55,316 nt of DNA from Chloroflexota bacterium (GCA_005880615.1 VBID01000118.1:1-55316); one strand, 5' to 3'; positions 25,490 to 34,489 are shown, numbered from the stretch's first letter. Notes: generated by a model not told the origin, from the letters alone. Program-made: numbers and translations.

Positions 25490-27286
25490 CTAAGCCGGCG
25501 CCACCTGGATCGCGGTTGGCGGAGTCATTTCCACGCGCCCATGGCTGGCTCCATCCGCGCCCGCCTTCCCGTTCGGCCGGCGGCCGGGCAGGTGACGGGG
25601 AGCTTCCAGGGTCACCAGGGTGCCTGCTCCGGATGAACTCTCAATCAGGAAGCGACCACCGATTTGAGCCAGGCGCTCCTGGTTGCCTAGCAGACCCAGG
25701 CCCCTCCCGTCTTCGTCGACCGTAATCCCCTCCGGCGAGAAGCCGACGCCGTCGTCCTTGACGGTCACCCGGATGTGCCCGTTGGGTGACTCCAGGCAGA
25801 TCTGGACGCCGGTGGCCTTCGCGTACCGGGCGACGTTGGTCACCGATTCCCTGATCACACGGGCGAGCTGGCGGGCCGTTTCGGTATCGAGGCTTGTGTC
25901 GAGCCGCTGATCATACCAGGCGAGCGTGCACCCCGCTCCTCCGAGGACACTCACGGCGTACCGGCGTGCTTCCTCCAGGTCATCGATGTCGGCCCCCTGG
26001 TAGCGGAGGCCATGGGCAACCGCCCGGGCACGGTTCAGGGCTTCCTGGGCAGCGTTTTCGATAACTTCGAGCTCAGCGGGTCCGGCGTAGCCGGAGCTCT
26101 TCGCCGTTCGCAGCCACATGAGCAAGGCGGTAAGCGACTGGCCCACTTCGTCATGCACCTCGCGGGCGAGGTGGTCCCGCTCGGCCAGGGTTGTGAGGAG
26201 CATCTGCCGCCGCCGCTCCGCGAGGATCTCGTACTGCACGGACCGATCCGCATCCAGGGCTTTCCCGATGCGGGATGCGAGGAACTCCAGGAATGCAACC
26301 CTTTCCGCCGACGCAGGCCGGGCGCGGCGGCCCCGCTCCTCGCCGACGAATAGCACCCCTCTGCCCCGCGCTCCGTCCGAGAAAGGCAAGATGATCCCGG
26401 TCCGTGTCGTCGGCGTGAACAGTAGGTCCCGTTCGGGCTCCTGAAGCAGCTCGATCCGATCGAATTCAAGGATCACCGGGCGGTTGGTGCGCAACGCCTC
26501 CGCCGCTCGGGGCAGGTGCCCGAGGGGCCAGCTCGGTCCGGTCTTCGGCTGCGGTGGTGGTCGGTAGCCCGCCGAGGCATGGATAGTTAACCACCCCTTG
26601 GCATCCTTGGACGCGATCCGCCAGTAGCTGCCGTCGAGCGACTTGTCCAGCGCCCGCGCCAGGTTTCGGTATCTCTCGCGGGTCGATCCGAGGAGCGGTA
26701 ATGCGGCGTCCAGAATGTGGGAGACTTCCTTAAATCGCAAAGTCACCTCGCTGACGCGTCCGTCGAATTGGCGCGCTTCCGTCGCCAGCCAGGCAGCGAG
26801 CTTCAATTTCCCCAAATCCTCTTCCCCCAACGTCACGGCCCCCAGGCCGATGGCGCCCACGGTGCCCACTGCCTGACCGGATTCCACGATCGGAGCCACG
26901 ACGCAGGAGGGAATACTCCGGAGCCGGCACCATTCTGCCCATGGACCACTCCCCTCGGTCACGACCAGCGGGTCCTCGGGTGGCCTCGGAAAATCGGAGA
27001 CCAGGGAGGTCAGCCTGGACGCCTCGTGGCGGCGAGGGATGACCACCGCCTCCTGGTCCGACCAGGCCAGCCAGGCGACCTCTGCCAGCCCACCGTCCAT
27101 GGCCCGGCGCAGCAGGGCGGCGCACAGGGTCTCGTACCGCTTGGATACGGCGGCCACGGTCCCAGCCGTAACCGAGGTCTCACTGGCGGTCTTCGTCAAA
27201 ATCCCCCCCCGGTGGCCTTCTGCTAGCCCCACGGTCTGTTCACCGAAACTGCGAAAAGAAGTGCTTCGCTTGTCTCCCTGGTCCAT
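25490..27286 (-). CDS. Cytoplasmic GAF-domain histidine kinase (NarX/DegS-like HisKA_3 class)
   Basis: 598 residues, no membrane helix. Two GAF-like regions (about 45-175 and 185-345) precede the HisKA_3 dimerisation domain with phospho-acceptor His378 (DHLAREVHDEVGQSL). The HATPase domain follows with N box ESVTNVARYAKA, G1 DDGVGF and G2 GRGLGLLGNQERL. Such kinases pair with NarL/LuxR-type regulators, and the only one visible is at 16.4-17.1 kb. The absence of a periplasmic part suggests an intracellular signal sensed by the GAF domains. A good promoter with consensus -35 lies just upstream. Confidence 0.93.
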   Translation of the reverse strand: MDQGDKRSTSFRSFGEQTVGLAEGHRGGILTKTASETSVTAGTVAAVSKRYETLCAALLRRAMDGGLAEVAWLAWSDQEAVVIPRRHEASRLTSLVSDFPRPPEDPLVVTEGSGPWAEWCRLRSIPSCVVAPIVESGQAVGTVGAIGLGAVTLGEEDLGKLKLAAWLATEARQFDGRVSEVTLRFKEVSHILDAALPLLGSTRERYRNLARALDKSLDGSYWRIASKDAKGWLTIHASAGYRPPPQPKTGPSWPLGHLPRAAEALRTNRPVILEFDRIELLQEPERDLLFTPTTRTGIILPFSDGARGRGVLFVGEERGRRARPASAERVAFLEFLASRIGKALDADRSVQYEILAERRRQMLLTTLAERDHLAREVHDEVGQSLTALLMWLRTAKSSGYAGPAELEVIENAAQEALNRARAVAHGLRYQGADIDDLEEARRYAVSVLGGAGCTLAWYDQRLDTSLDTETARQLARVIRESVTNVARYAKATGVQICLESPNGHIRVTVKDDGVGFSPEGITVDEDGRGLGLLGNQERLAQIGGRFLIESSSGAGTLVTLEAPRHLPGRRPNGKAGADGASHGRVEMTPPTAIQVAPA

Positions 27287-27311
27287 CGCACGCCGTCCCC
27301 GGCGTCCTACA

Positions 27312-27339
27312 AAGGTAGCAGCCGTTCACTCTCTGTCAA
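27312..27339 (-). promoter_or_regulatory. Promoter of the histidine kinase gene
   Basis: On the minus strand: consensus -35 TTGACA (27339-27334), a 16-nt spacer and -10 TACCTT (27317-27312). The predicted start near 27305 leaves a leader of about 20 nt. No operator of the shared type abuts this -35 box. Confidence 0.55.
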
Positions 27340-27663
27340 GTTCATAAGGCCCTTTTTTGAACGTGCAGGAAGCATCTCCGCCACTATTTGTAATCTGGCG
27401 ACGCATCGATCAGACGTCGGCGCTTACACCTAGGTGGCCCTCGCACTGTTTGTCCCAGGACTCCTGCGGAGCTTAAGAACGGCCATTCTTGACCATGGGT
27501 AAGTACCCGCTGCACCTCGATCCGGCCGAGTCCGTTATGTGCTGGGTGCTTGACGTGTTAACTAGGGTCTACGGCAGATTCCTGCCAGTTACATCGAAGC
27601 CCGAATCCGGGCTGAGCGGACAACCGCTTCGGGGTCAGACGGCCGGAACGAAACTCGCCGAGC
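27340..27663. other. Intergenic region without a recognisable gene
   Basis: No ORF with protein-like composition, RNA gene or terminator is evident. It holds the 10-bp palindrome CACCTAGGTG (27427-27436) and a short inverted repeat TGGGTA-AG-TACCCG (27496-27509). The latter resembles the shared operator half-sites but has a 2-nt spacer and no promoter next to it. Confidence 0.5.
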
Positions 27664-28980
27664 TTAGCTCGCGGTGGCAGCCCGGCGGAGTTCGTACGCC
27701 TCACGATACCGGAGGACCGCCTGGCCCAGGTTACCTTGCGCCTCGAGGGTTCGAGCGTAGTCATAGGCGACGTTGGCCTGGTCGACCGCGCTGTGTGCGG
27801 CTGCGGCAATCGCCAGGGCTTGTTCGAAATGGTCGCGTGATTCGGTTACCCGACCAAGTGCATGGGCGACGCGTCCGGCCACCCGCTCCACTTCCAACCG
27901 CGCCACGGGATCGCTCGACTCGCCGGCCGCAGACCGAGCCGTTTCCACCCTGTCGCTGGCCAGCTCGGGGTTTCCTAGCTCCAGTGCGGCTTCGGCTCCC
28001 CCGGCAAGCAGGTGGGGCAGGAATTCCTTGTCGCCGACCAGCCTGAGCCGGCTGGCACCCTCCAGGTACTGGCGCTCAGCCTCCTGGTACTGACCCTGCT
28101 CGAGAAGGATGCTGCCCATTGCATCGCGCAGCTGGGCGGCCATCCGCACATCCTGGGCGCCCTCCCAGAGCCGGAGGCTGCGCTGGGCGTAGGTCAGGGC
28201 GCGATCCAGCTCACCAGTCTTTCGGAATGAACGCGCCAGCCCTTCGTAGATGCCGGCCAGACCCTGGACGTCGAGAACGTGCTCGGCTGCCTCAATGGCG
28301 GTCTCGTAGAGGGCGATCGCCTCTTGCCACTGGCCCGCAACATAGTAGAGGTTAGCCCGGTGACCCAGGATCCGGGCCTTCAGGACCGGCTCCGTCAGGC
28401 CAGATGCCTCGAACGCCGCCAGGGCCTTGTCGAACCAGCGTCCCGCTTCCGGAGGCCGGCGCAACATGTAATAGGCGCTCCCCATGCGGTCGTAGAGCTC
28501 GATGGACAGGGGCATCCACTTTCCGGCCTCGCTTGCTTTGATCGCTTTTTGCAGGACCGGGAGGGCCTCCTGGACATTGCCCAGACGCAGGTGAGCCTCA
28601 CCCAACAGCAGGTGGCCGCGGGTCCGGGCTTGCGGCGGAAGATACGGCCGCGCGAGCAACTCGGTCAGAAGGGAACGGGCTTCGACCGGGTTGCCGCGGC
28701 GCAGCCGCATCTCGGCCTCCGTGAGGCTGAGCTCAACCGCTGCCCTGGACGTGTCGGGATCCTCTAGAAACCACTCGATGGGGCGCTGCAGCCGCGCGGC
28801 GATGACCCGCAGGCTGGCCATCGAGGGCCGAGCCCGCCCTAGCTCAATCTGGTTGATGAAGGGCCGGCTGAAGTCTTTGCCCGCCAGTTCGGCCATGCTC
28901 AAGCCCATTTCGCGGCGAGCCGTGCGGATGCGAGCGCCCATTTGCTCCGCCGCCCGGATACTGGGGGTCCGGAGTTTCAT
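27664..28980 (-). CDS. XRE-family transcriptional regulator with TPR repeats
   Basis: 438 residues. An N-terminal XRE helix-turn-helix (about 12-70: ARIRTARREMGLSMAELA, FINQIELGRARPSMASL) is followed by roughly nine TPR-like helical pairs to the C-terminus (for example GHLLLGEAHLRLGNVQEALPVLQKAI and ERQYLEGASRLR). The TPR part of such regulators commonly binds peptides or partner proteins. I start at ATG 28980, which has AGGGGTGG five nt upstream; an ATG at 29013 is in frame but lacks that site. It is a monocistronic-looking gene between the kinase and the proline-rich protein gene, with no sign of damage. Confidence 0.88.
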   Translation of the reverse strand: MKLRTPSIRAAEQMGARIRTARREMGLSMAELAGKDFSRPFINQIELGRARPSMASLRVIAARLQRPIEWFLEDPDTSRAAVELSLTEAEMRLRRGNPVEARSLLTELLARPYLPPQARTRGHLLLGEAHLRLGNVQEALPVLQKAIKASEAGKWMPLSIELYDRMGSAYYMLRRPPEAGRWFDKALAAFEASGLTEPVLKARILGHRANLYYVAGQWQEAIALYETAIEAAEHVLDVQGLAGIYEGLARSFRKTGELDRALTYAQRSLRLWEGAQDVRMAAQLRDAMGSILLEQGQYQEAERQYLEGASRLRLVGDKEFLPHLLAGGAEAALELGNPELASDRVETARSAAGESSDPVARLEVERVAGRVAHALGRVTESRDHFEQALAIAAAAHSAVDQANVAYDYARTLEAQGNLGQAVLRYREAYELRRAATAS

Positions 28981-29127
28981 TTGCCACCCCTGTGGCCAGC
29001 CGCGATTGCCCAATCACCATGGGACGGATCCAGGGCAGCCTGGAAAATTCTGTGGTACCTCCCCGCCCGCTGGGTCATCTTATCTGTCTGCAAATCAGGG
29101 CAGACCCTTGCTGGATGGAGAGCCGCC

Positions 29128-29964
29128 TCATGGCGTCGGACTCGGACTAGGGATTGTCGCGGTTGGGCTCGGGCTGGCTGCGGGGTCCGGCGTGGCCGGA
29201 GCCGGGCTGGCTGTCGGGCTGGCCGCGGGATCCGGCGTGGGTGCTGGTGCCGGAGTCGCCGTGGCCGTGGGACTGGCGGCGGGATCCGGTGTGGGTGCCG
29301 GAGTCGCTGTGGCCGTGGGACTGGCGGCGGGATCCGGCGTGGGTGCCGGAGTCGCCGTGGCCGTGGGACTGGCGGCGGGATCCGGCGTGGGTGCCGGAGT
29401 CGCCGTGGCCGTGGGACTGGCGGCGGGATCCGGCGTGGGTGACGGAGCCGGGCTGGCCGTCGGGCTCGCCGCCGGATCCGGCGTGGGTGCCGGAGTCGCC
29501 GTGGCCGTGGGACTGGCGGCGGGATCCGGTGTGGGTGACGGAGCCGGGCTGGCCGTCGGGCTCGCCGCCGGATCCAGCGTGGGCGCCGGAGCCGGGGTTG
29601 GAACCGGAGTGGCATTGGGATCCGGCGTGGGCGCCGGAGCTGGGGTTGGAACCGGAGTGGCATTGGGATCCGGCGTAGGCGCCGGAGCCGGGCTTGGAAC
29701 CGGAGTGGCATTGGGATCTGGCATCGGCGCCGGAGCCGGGGCTGGAGTTGGAGTCGGAGTTGGGCTGGGAGTAGGCGAAGGCGTTGGGAGCGTGTCGATG
29801 TTGTCCGGGATGAAGGTTGGATCGAGCGGATTTGGCCATCCGCCGTCTGGTGCCCCGAGAATGACGGGAGCGAGCTGGTTGGGCCACCCCGATGCAGTCA
29901 GCAAAAACAGGGCGAAGGCGCCGATGACTACACCGACACCGGTGCGCCGGCCGAAGTGGCCCAC
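29128..29964 (-). CDS. Membrane-anchored Pro/Ala/Thr-repeat stalk protein
   Basis: 278 residues. The GTG start at 29964 is chosen because GGAAGGAGGGG lies just upstream; an in-frame start at 30003 lacks this. A hydrophobic helix (about 10-28) is followed by a short unique segment (WPNQLAPVILGAPDGGWPNP) and then by more than 200 residues of Pro/Ala/Thr/Ser repeats with the unit PTPDPAASPTATATPA. The composition is that of an extended wall-spanning or glycosylated stalk with no folded domain at its end. It is driven by one of the five operator-bearing promoters, tying it to the surface-polysaccharide regulon. The opposite strand holds a long Gly/Val-rich ORF that is only a mirror of this repeat. 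Confidence 0.75.
   Translation of the reverse strand: MGHFGRRTGVGVVIGAFALFLLTASGWPNQLAPVILGAPDGGWPNPLDPTFIPDNIDTLPTPSPTPSPTPTPTPAPAPAPMPDPNATPVPSPAPAPTPDPNATPVPTPAPAPTPDPNATPVPTPAPAPTLDPAASPTASPAPSPTPDPAASPTATATPAPTPDPAASPTASPAPSPTPDPAASPTATATPAPTPDPAASPTATATPAPTPDPAASPTATATPAPTPDPAASPTATATPAPAPTPDPAASPTASPAPATPDPAASPSPTATIPSPSPTP
29140..29800 (-). repeat. Short tandem repeats encoding (P-T-P-D-P-A-A-S-P-T-A-T-A-T-P-A)n
   Basis: The basic unit is 16 codons (48 bp), with 54-bp and shorter variants towards the N-terminal side (PDPNATPVPTPAPAPT). Several units are identical in DNA, so unit number is expected to vary by slippage or recombination. Confidence 0.85.
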
Positions 29965-30026
29965 CCCGTTCCCCTCCTTCCCACGGTCGACGAAGCGGCC
30001 CACAGGACCGCCCCCCGTCGCAGCCG

Positions 30027-30071
30027 ACTATATCAGAGGGGGTCGAGATGGCAAGTGGGTAGTTTTACCCA
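30027..30071 (-). promoter_or_regulatory. Operator and promoter of the proline-rich protein gene
   Basis: On the minus strand the palindrome TGGGTA-AAAC-TACCCA (30071-30056) is followed after 1 nt by -35 TTGCCA (30054-30049), a 16-nt spacer and -10 TATAGT (30032-30027). The predicted start is near 30020, 56 nt before the GTG. The 370-bp gap to the divergent gene at 30335 shows nothing else I can identify. Confidence 0.68.
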
Positions 30072-30334
30072 TAGGCCTGGCGGCCAGTTATCAGGCCGAA
30101 TTGCTTGTTTGAAACGATCGGTGACGAACTTCGTCATCGCCGCGACGGAAACGAGATCAAAATCACTCGCCAGCGACGATGCCACGCGCCGGTGGCGATG
30201 ATAAGCGATTCGTGAAGCCCCGGCTACGGTTTAGTCATCCACATAAGTCGGCGGCAATACGGACCGTAAGAACACAGGCCGCCGGGCGTTGGACACTTAG
30301 AGGCCAAGAGCCTCAGTCACCGGGGGTGGGGATC

Positions 30335-33262
30335 ATGCCGAGGACGCTCAGTACGCGCACGCTTCTTGTCGTCGTCGCTGGCTTCATCCTTTTCATCAGT
30401 CCGCAAGCCGTGGTCGGCCTGGCCGCCGCGGGCAAACCAAGCCTGCCGAATGCGGCCACCGGAGCCCAGCTGAGTAAGGTCATGGTCTTCATGTTCGAGA
30501 ACAACTCGCAGGCTGTGGCCTACGCGGGCATGCCGACGCTGGTGTCGTTGGCGGCGCAGTACGGCAAGGCCACCAACTACACGGGAGTCACGCACCCGTC
30601 GGAGGGCAACTACGTCACCATCCTTTCCGGGCAGGGCTATGCCACCTGCGGCCTGGCCGACCCCACGCCGCCCGAGTGCGCGCAGCCGGGTGGCACGGTG
30701 TTTGGCAAAGGCATCGCGGCCGGGAAGACCGCCAGGATCTACCAGGAGGATATGGACCCGGCCTGCACCGCGAGTGCCGACTATGGGCACAACCCGTGGC
30801 TCTTCTTCCCCGCCGAGGCGAGCCAGTGCCAGCAAAATGACCTGCCCATGGGGACGACGACCTCGGGGAGCCTGTTCACCGACATCCACAACGGCGCACT
30901 GCCCAACGCCAGCATGGTCGTTCCGAATGACTGCAACAACGCGCACAGCTGTGCTCTCTCGACCGCGGACGCGTGGCTGAAGAGCTGGCTGTCCGTGGTC
31001 TTCGCCGGCCCGGACTGGACGTCCGGCCACCTCGCCGTCGTGGTTACCTTCGACGAGGGCGAGACCACCGAGGACGTGGCCTTCGTGGTGGCCTCCCCGA
31101 CCGTGCCGGCCGGTACCGTCTTTACGGCAGCGTCTGACCACTACTCGCTGTCCCGGCTCTACGCCGAGGTACTGGGTGTTGCACCGATGAACGGTGCCAC
31201 CAGCGCGACTGACCTGGCTGCGCCGTTCAACCTCGGCGGCACCGGACCATTACCAACTCCAACGCCAACGCCTTCGCCCTCGCCCTCGCCGTCAGCATCG
31301 CCGTCACCATCGCCATTGCCCGGTCCCGGCGGGTTCTTCCCTAAGGGGCTGTTCCGTTTCGGCGCGACGGACTTCAGCGCGATGACCGGGGCCGGCTTCA
31401 ATGCCGTCACGGACGGCAATGACCCCACCACCCTGAACACGCTGGGCGCCAATGGGCTCAAGGGCCTGGTCTGGCTTGGCCAGTACAACAACAGCACCTG
31501 CGCCTGGGATTCCAGCGACAGCCAGGTGGCGTCCACGGTGGACTCCGTGAAGGGAAACCCGAATATCCTTGCCTACCAGATTGGCGACGAGCCCAACCAC
31601 TTCACCTGCCCCGGCGCTCCCAGCCAGTTTTCCGCCCGGACCGCCCTGATTCACCAGCACGACCCGAGTGGACTGAGCTACACCACCTCGGACGAGTTCA
31701 ACGATCGGTCGCAGACGCCGACCACGTCAGTTTTCAAGGGAACCGTCGACATCCTCGGCTTCGACATCTACCCATGCGACCTGGGGCAAGCGACTTGCAA
31801 CTGGGCCATGATCGACCGGGCCGTCCCCGTGATCCAGTCCATGCAGCTGCCACGGTGGTGGGCCGTAATGCAGGACTTCCAGGACAACACCTGGCGCTGG
31901 CCAACGGCGACTGAGCTGACTCAGCAATTCAGTCACTGGGCCAATAGCGGCATGACCGGATACCTGGTCTTCGCCTGGGATTACCTCGGCAATCACCTCA
32001 CCGGCCAGGCCGGCAACGCGGCCGCCTGGACAACCCTGAACGCAACCACGCCGACGCCGTCGCCCTCGCCGAGCCCGACGCCATTACCGGCGATCAGAGG
32101 CCAGTACCATCCCGTGGCGCCGGCGCGGATCCTGGATACTCGAGACGGCACCGGCCCGGTGACGCCCGGGCCGCTGGGGCCCGGCCAGACGTTGACCTTC
32201 CCGGTTACCGGGAAGGGCGGAGTCCCGGCAACGGGGGTGAGCGCCGTCGTGCTCAACGTCACCGTCACCGACACCACGGCGGCCAGCTACCTGACCCTCT
32301 ACCCGGCCGGGCAACCGCGTCCCCTGGCCTCCAACCTGAACTGGGTCACCGGGCAAACGGTGCCCAACCTGGTGGAAGTGGCCGTTGGGTCCGGCGGCCA
32401 GGTCTCCATCTTCAACGCGAGCGGGTGGAGCGATGTGATCTTCGACGTGGCCGGGTATGCGTCGGCCCCGCTGCCCACCGCGAGCGCGGACGGCTGGTAC
32501 AACCCGGTCGTCCCCGGGCGGGTGCTGGACACGCGCGACGGCACCGGCGGCGTGCCGAGCGCCCCGCTGGGCGCCGGGCAAAGCCTGACCCTGACGGTCG
32601 TGGGCCAGCAGGGTGTCCCCGCCACCGGAGTGTCGGCCGTGGTCTTGAACGTGACCGTCACCAACCCCACCGCCTCCGGCTACCTGACGGTGTTCCCAAC
32701 CAGTGGCACCCGCCCGGTGGTGTCCAACCTGAACTTCGTGGCGGGGCAGACCGTGCCCAACCGGGTGATCGTCAAGGTGGGGACGGGCGGCCAGGTGAGT
32801 TTCTACAACTACGCCGGGACCGCCGATGTGGTGGCTGATGTGGGCGGATGGTTCACCGATGGGACCAATGCCGCGGCCACCGGCAGCGGCTTCACCGGGA
32901 TGACCCCGGTGCGCGTGCTCGACACTCGGGCTGGGACGGGTGGCTTCTTCTCCCCAATGGGCGGAAGCAACACCATCTCGGCCACCATCGCCGGCGTCAG
33001 CGGCATCCCGGCGATGAGTGCGACGGCGCCACCGGTGGCGGTGGTGCTCAACGTCACCGTGACCAATGCCACGGCCGGCAGTTACCTCACGCTCTGGCCG
33101 GATGCGGCGACCCAGCCGCTCGCCTCGGACTTGAATTTCGTGGCCGGCCAAACGGTACCTAACCTGGTGGTGGTCAAGCTCGGCGCCAACGGCAACATCG
33201 ACATCTTCAACTTCGCGGGCTCCACCGATGTTGTGGTGGACGTGGTGGGCTGGTACAACTAA
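30335..33262 (+). CDS. Secreted multidomain protein: phosphoesterase, glycosidase-like barrel and three cell-surface repeats
   Basis: 975 residues from ATG 30335 (GGGGGTGGGG upstream). A signal peptide is followed by an AcpA/phospholipase-C-like phosphoesterase domain (about 45-295) with FENNSQ, HPSEGNYVTILSG, TFDEGE and SDHYSLSRLYAEVLG. A Thr/Ser/Pro linker leads to a TIM-barrel-like glycoside-hydrolase domain (about 325-570) with a candidate acidic residue in IGDEPN and the FDIYPC segment. A second linker precedes three repeats of about 120 residues (LDTRDGTG...VVLNVTVT...QTVPNLV...DVVVDVVGWY). Such repeats are common at the C-terminus of large secreted Chloroflexota and actinobacterial proteins and are thought to bind the cell surface. 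It may trim or dephosphorylate surface polymers; substrates are unknown. Confidence 0.88.
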   Translation: MPRTLSTRTLLVVVAGFILFISPQAVVGLAAAGKPSLPNAATGAQLSKVMVFMFENNSQAVAYAGMPTLVSLAAQYGKATNYTGVTHPSEGNYVTILSGQGYATCGLADPTPPECAQPGGTVFGKGIAAGKTARIYQEDMDPACTASADYGHNPWLFFPAEASQCQQNDLPMGTTTSGSLFTDIHNGALPNASMVVPNDCNNAHSCALSTADAWLKSWLSVVFAGPDWTSGHLAVVVTFDEGETTEDVAFVVASPTVPAGTVFTAASDHYSLSRLYAEVLGVAPMNGATSATDLAAPFNLGGTGPLPTPTPTPSPSPSPSASPSPSPLPGPGGFFPKGLFRFGATDFSAMTGAGFNAVTDGNDPTTLNTLGANGLKGLVWLGQYNNSTCAWDSSDSQVASTVDSVKGNPNILAYQIGDEPNHFTCPGAPSQFSARTALIHQHDPSGLSYTTSDEFNDRSQTPTTSVFKGTVDILGFDIYPCDLGQATCNWAMIDRAVPVIQSMQLPRWWAVMQDFQDNTWRWPTATELTQQFSHWANSGMTGYLVFAWDYLGNHLTGQAGNAAAWTTLNATTPTPSPSPSPTPLPAIRGQYHPVAPARILDTRDGTGPVTPGPLGPGQTLTFPVTGKGGVPATGVSAVVLNVTVTDTTAASYLTLYPAGQPRPLASNLNWVTGQTVPNLVEVAVGSGGQVSIFNASGWSDVIFDVAGYASAPLPTASADGWYNPVVPGRVLDTRDGTGGVPSAPLGAGQSLTLTVVGQQGVPATGVSAVVLNVTVTNPTASGYLTVFPTSGTRPVVSNLNFVAGQTVPNRVIVKVGTGGQVSFYNYAGTADVVADVGGWFTDGTNAAATGSGFTGMTPVRVLDTRAGTGGFFSPMGGSNTISATIAGVSGIPAMSATAPPVAVVLNVTVTNATAGSYLTLWPDAATQPLASDLNFVAGQTVPNLVVVKLGANGNIDIFNFAGSTDVVVDVVGWYN

Positions 33263-33284
33263 CACCGATCGCCCACAAGGCTGC

Positions 33285-33316
33285 GAGCAGGCGCCCGACG
33301 GCGCCTGCTCGTTTTA
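33285..33316 (+). terminator. Intrinsic terminator
   Basis: A perfect 11-bp stem, GAGCAGGCGCC / GGCGCCTGCTC, with a CGAC loop (33285-33310) is followed by GTTTTA. It ends the multidomain protein gene and lies 3 bp from the stop of the convergent kelch gene. Confidence 0.85.
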
Positions 33317-34438
33317 TGGGGTAAATATCGCGGTCGTGGCGAGGGTCGTTCCGTCCTGGAGCTGTCCTCCCGTGATGAGCACCCTCCCATCCAGAAGCAA
33401 GGCCGCCGCCTCGAGCAGCCTGGGTGAGTCGAGCTCGTCCGCCCTCTTCCAGCTGTCGTGGATGGTGAAGAGCTCGTCGGAGGCCAGGACCGCGCTCGGC
33501 GCGGCATCGTCGAGCCCACCGCTCACGAAGACGTCGCCATTGAGCAGTAGGGTCGCCGTGTGGACCTTTCGCCCCGCCCGCATGCTATCGGTGACCGCCC
33601 ATGTGCCGGTCGCAGGATCGAATAGCTCGGCACTGGCAAGCGACGCCAGGTTCACGCCATCCGCGCCCCCGGCGACCAGCACTCTCCCGTCGCCCAGCAA
33701 GGTCGCGCTGTGCTGGCGGCGGGCCGTCGACATACTCCCGGCCGGCGACCAAGCGCCCGTGGCGGGATCAAAGATTTCGGCGCTGGCCAGCGCACGGCTG
33801 GTGTCATTCATGCCGCCGCTCGCCAGCACCTTCGCGTTGGCCAGCGTGGTCAACGCGAACAAGCGCCTGGCGGTCGCCATGCTACCCGTGCCCGCCCAAC
33901 TGTTCGTACTCGGGTCGTAGATCTCTGCCAGCGCAGATGTCCCGTTCGATGGTCCGCCGCAGCACCCGCCGGCGACGAGCACGCGGCCGTCCGCAAGCAA
34001 CGCGGCCTGGGGCTCGATGCGGGCAACCGACATGTTCCCGGCGGGCAGCCAGGTCGCGGTGGCGGGGTCAAACAGCTCTGCGCTGGAAAGATGAAACCCG
34101 ATGCTGTCCTCCCCTCCGGCAACCAGAACCCTCCCGTTGCCGAGCAGCACCGCGCTCTGTCCTGCCCTCGGGGTCGCCATCCGCCCGGTGGCACGCCACA
34201 TATCGGCGGCGGGATCGTAGAGCTCGGCGGACGAGACCCCATTAAGGCCTCCACTACTTCCGCCAACCACCAGGACCTGGCCATTCATGAGCGTGGTCTC
34301 CGTGTGGACCTCTCGCGCAATGCCCATCGGAGCGGCGCTGGTGATGTGCCCCGGCCTGGCCGCGGCAGCCTGAGGCACAAGGCCGGCCGCGGCCAACGAG
34401 GCGACCAGGGCGAGAACAGGCTTCACCCGTTTGCGCAT
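33314..34438 (-). CDS. Secreted kelch-repeat beta-propeller protein
   Basis: 374 residues. A signal peptide (about 1-26, ending AAA-ARP) precedes about six kelch-like repeats of roughly 50 residues with the core 'LLxDGRVLVAGG...SAELFDPATGTW...GSM...R' (seen near SSAELYDPAADMW, SSAELFDPATATW and ASAELFDPATGTW). These build a single beta-propeller typical of galactose-oxidase-like and sugar-binding surface proteins. I see no copper ligands, so catalysis is not indicated. ATG 34438 sits at the predicted transcription start, so the mRNA may be leaderless. An in-frame extension to 34636 is encoded by a dispersed repeat and is rejected. Confidence 0.88.
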   Translation of the reverse strand: MRKRVKPVLALVASLAAAGLVPQAAAARPGHITSAAPMGIAREVHTETTLMNGQVLVVGGSSGGLNGVSSAELYDPAADMWRATGRMATPRAGQSAVLLGNGRVLVAGGEDSIGFHLSSAELFDPATATWLPAGNMSVARIEPQAALLADGRVLVAGGCCGGPSNGTSALAEIYDPSTNSWAGTGSMATARRLFALTTLANAKVLASGGMNDTSRALASAEIFDPATGAWSPAGSMSTARRQHSATLLGDGRVLVAGGADGVNLASLASAELFDPATGTWAVTDSMRAGRKVHTATLLLNGDVFVSGGLDDAAPSAVLASDELFTIHDSWKRADELDSPRLLEAAALLLDGRVLITGGQLQDGTTLATTAIFTP

Positions 34439-34444
34439 GCAGGT

Positions 34445-34489
34445 ACGGTATCTATTGGGTGGCTCCCCATCAATGACCAGTTGTAACCA
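34445..34489 (-). promoter_or_regulatory. Operator-like element and promoter of the kelch gene
   Basis: On the minus strand TGGTTA-CAAC-TGGTCA (34489-34474) abuts -35 TTGATG (34473-34468), with a 17-nt spacer and -10 TACCGT (34450-34445). The first half-site fits the shared operator. The second is a direct rather than inverted copy, making this the most divergent of the five sites. Confidence 0.5.

Noticed and set aside
27496-27509. TGGGTA-AG-TACCCG inverted repeat resembling the shared operator
   Set aside because: The spacer is 2 nt rather than 4 and no -35/-10 pair follows at the expected distance on either strand, so I did not count it as a regulon site.
28691-30112. 473-residue plus-strand ORF rich in GVGAGVAVAVGLAAGS repeats
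   Set aside because: It is the complementary reading of the proline-rich protein repeats and the XRE gene N-terminus. The minus-strand gene has a signal-like helix, ribosome-binding site and promoter; the plus ORF has none.
32084-33265. 393-residue minus-strand ORF
   Set aside because: It is a His/Val/Gly-rich shadow of the three surface repeats of the multidomain protein.
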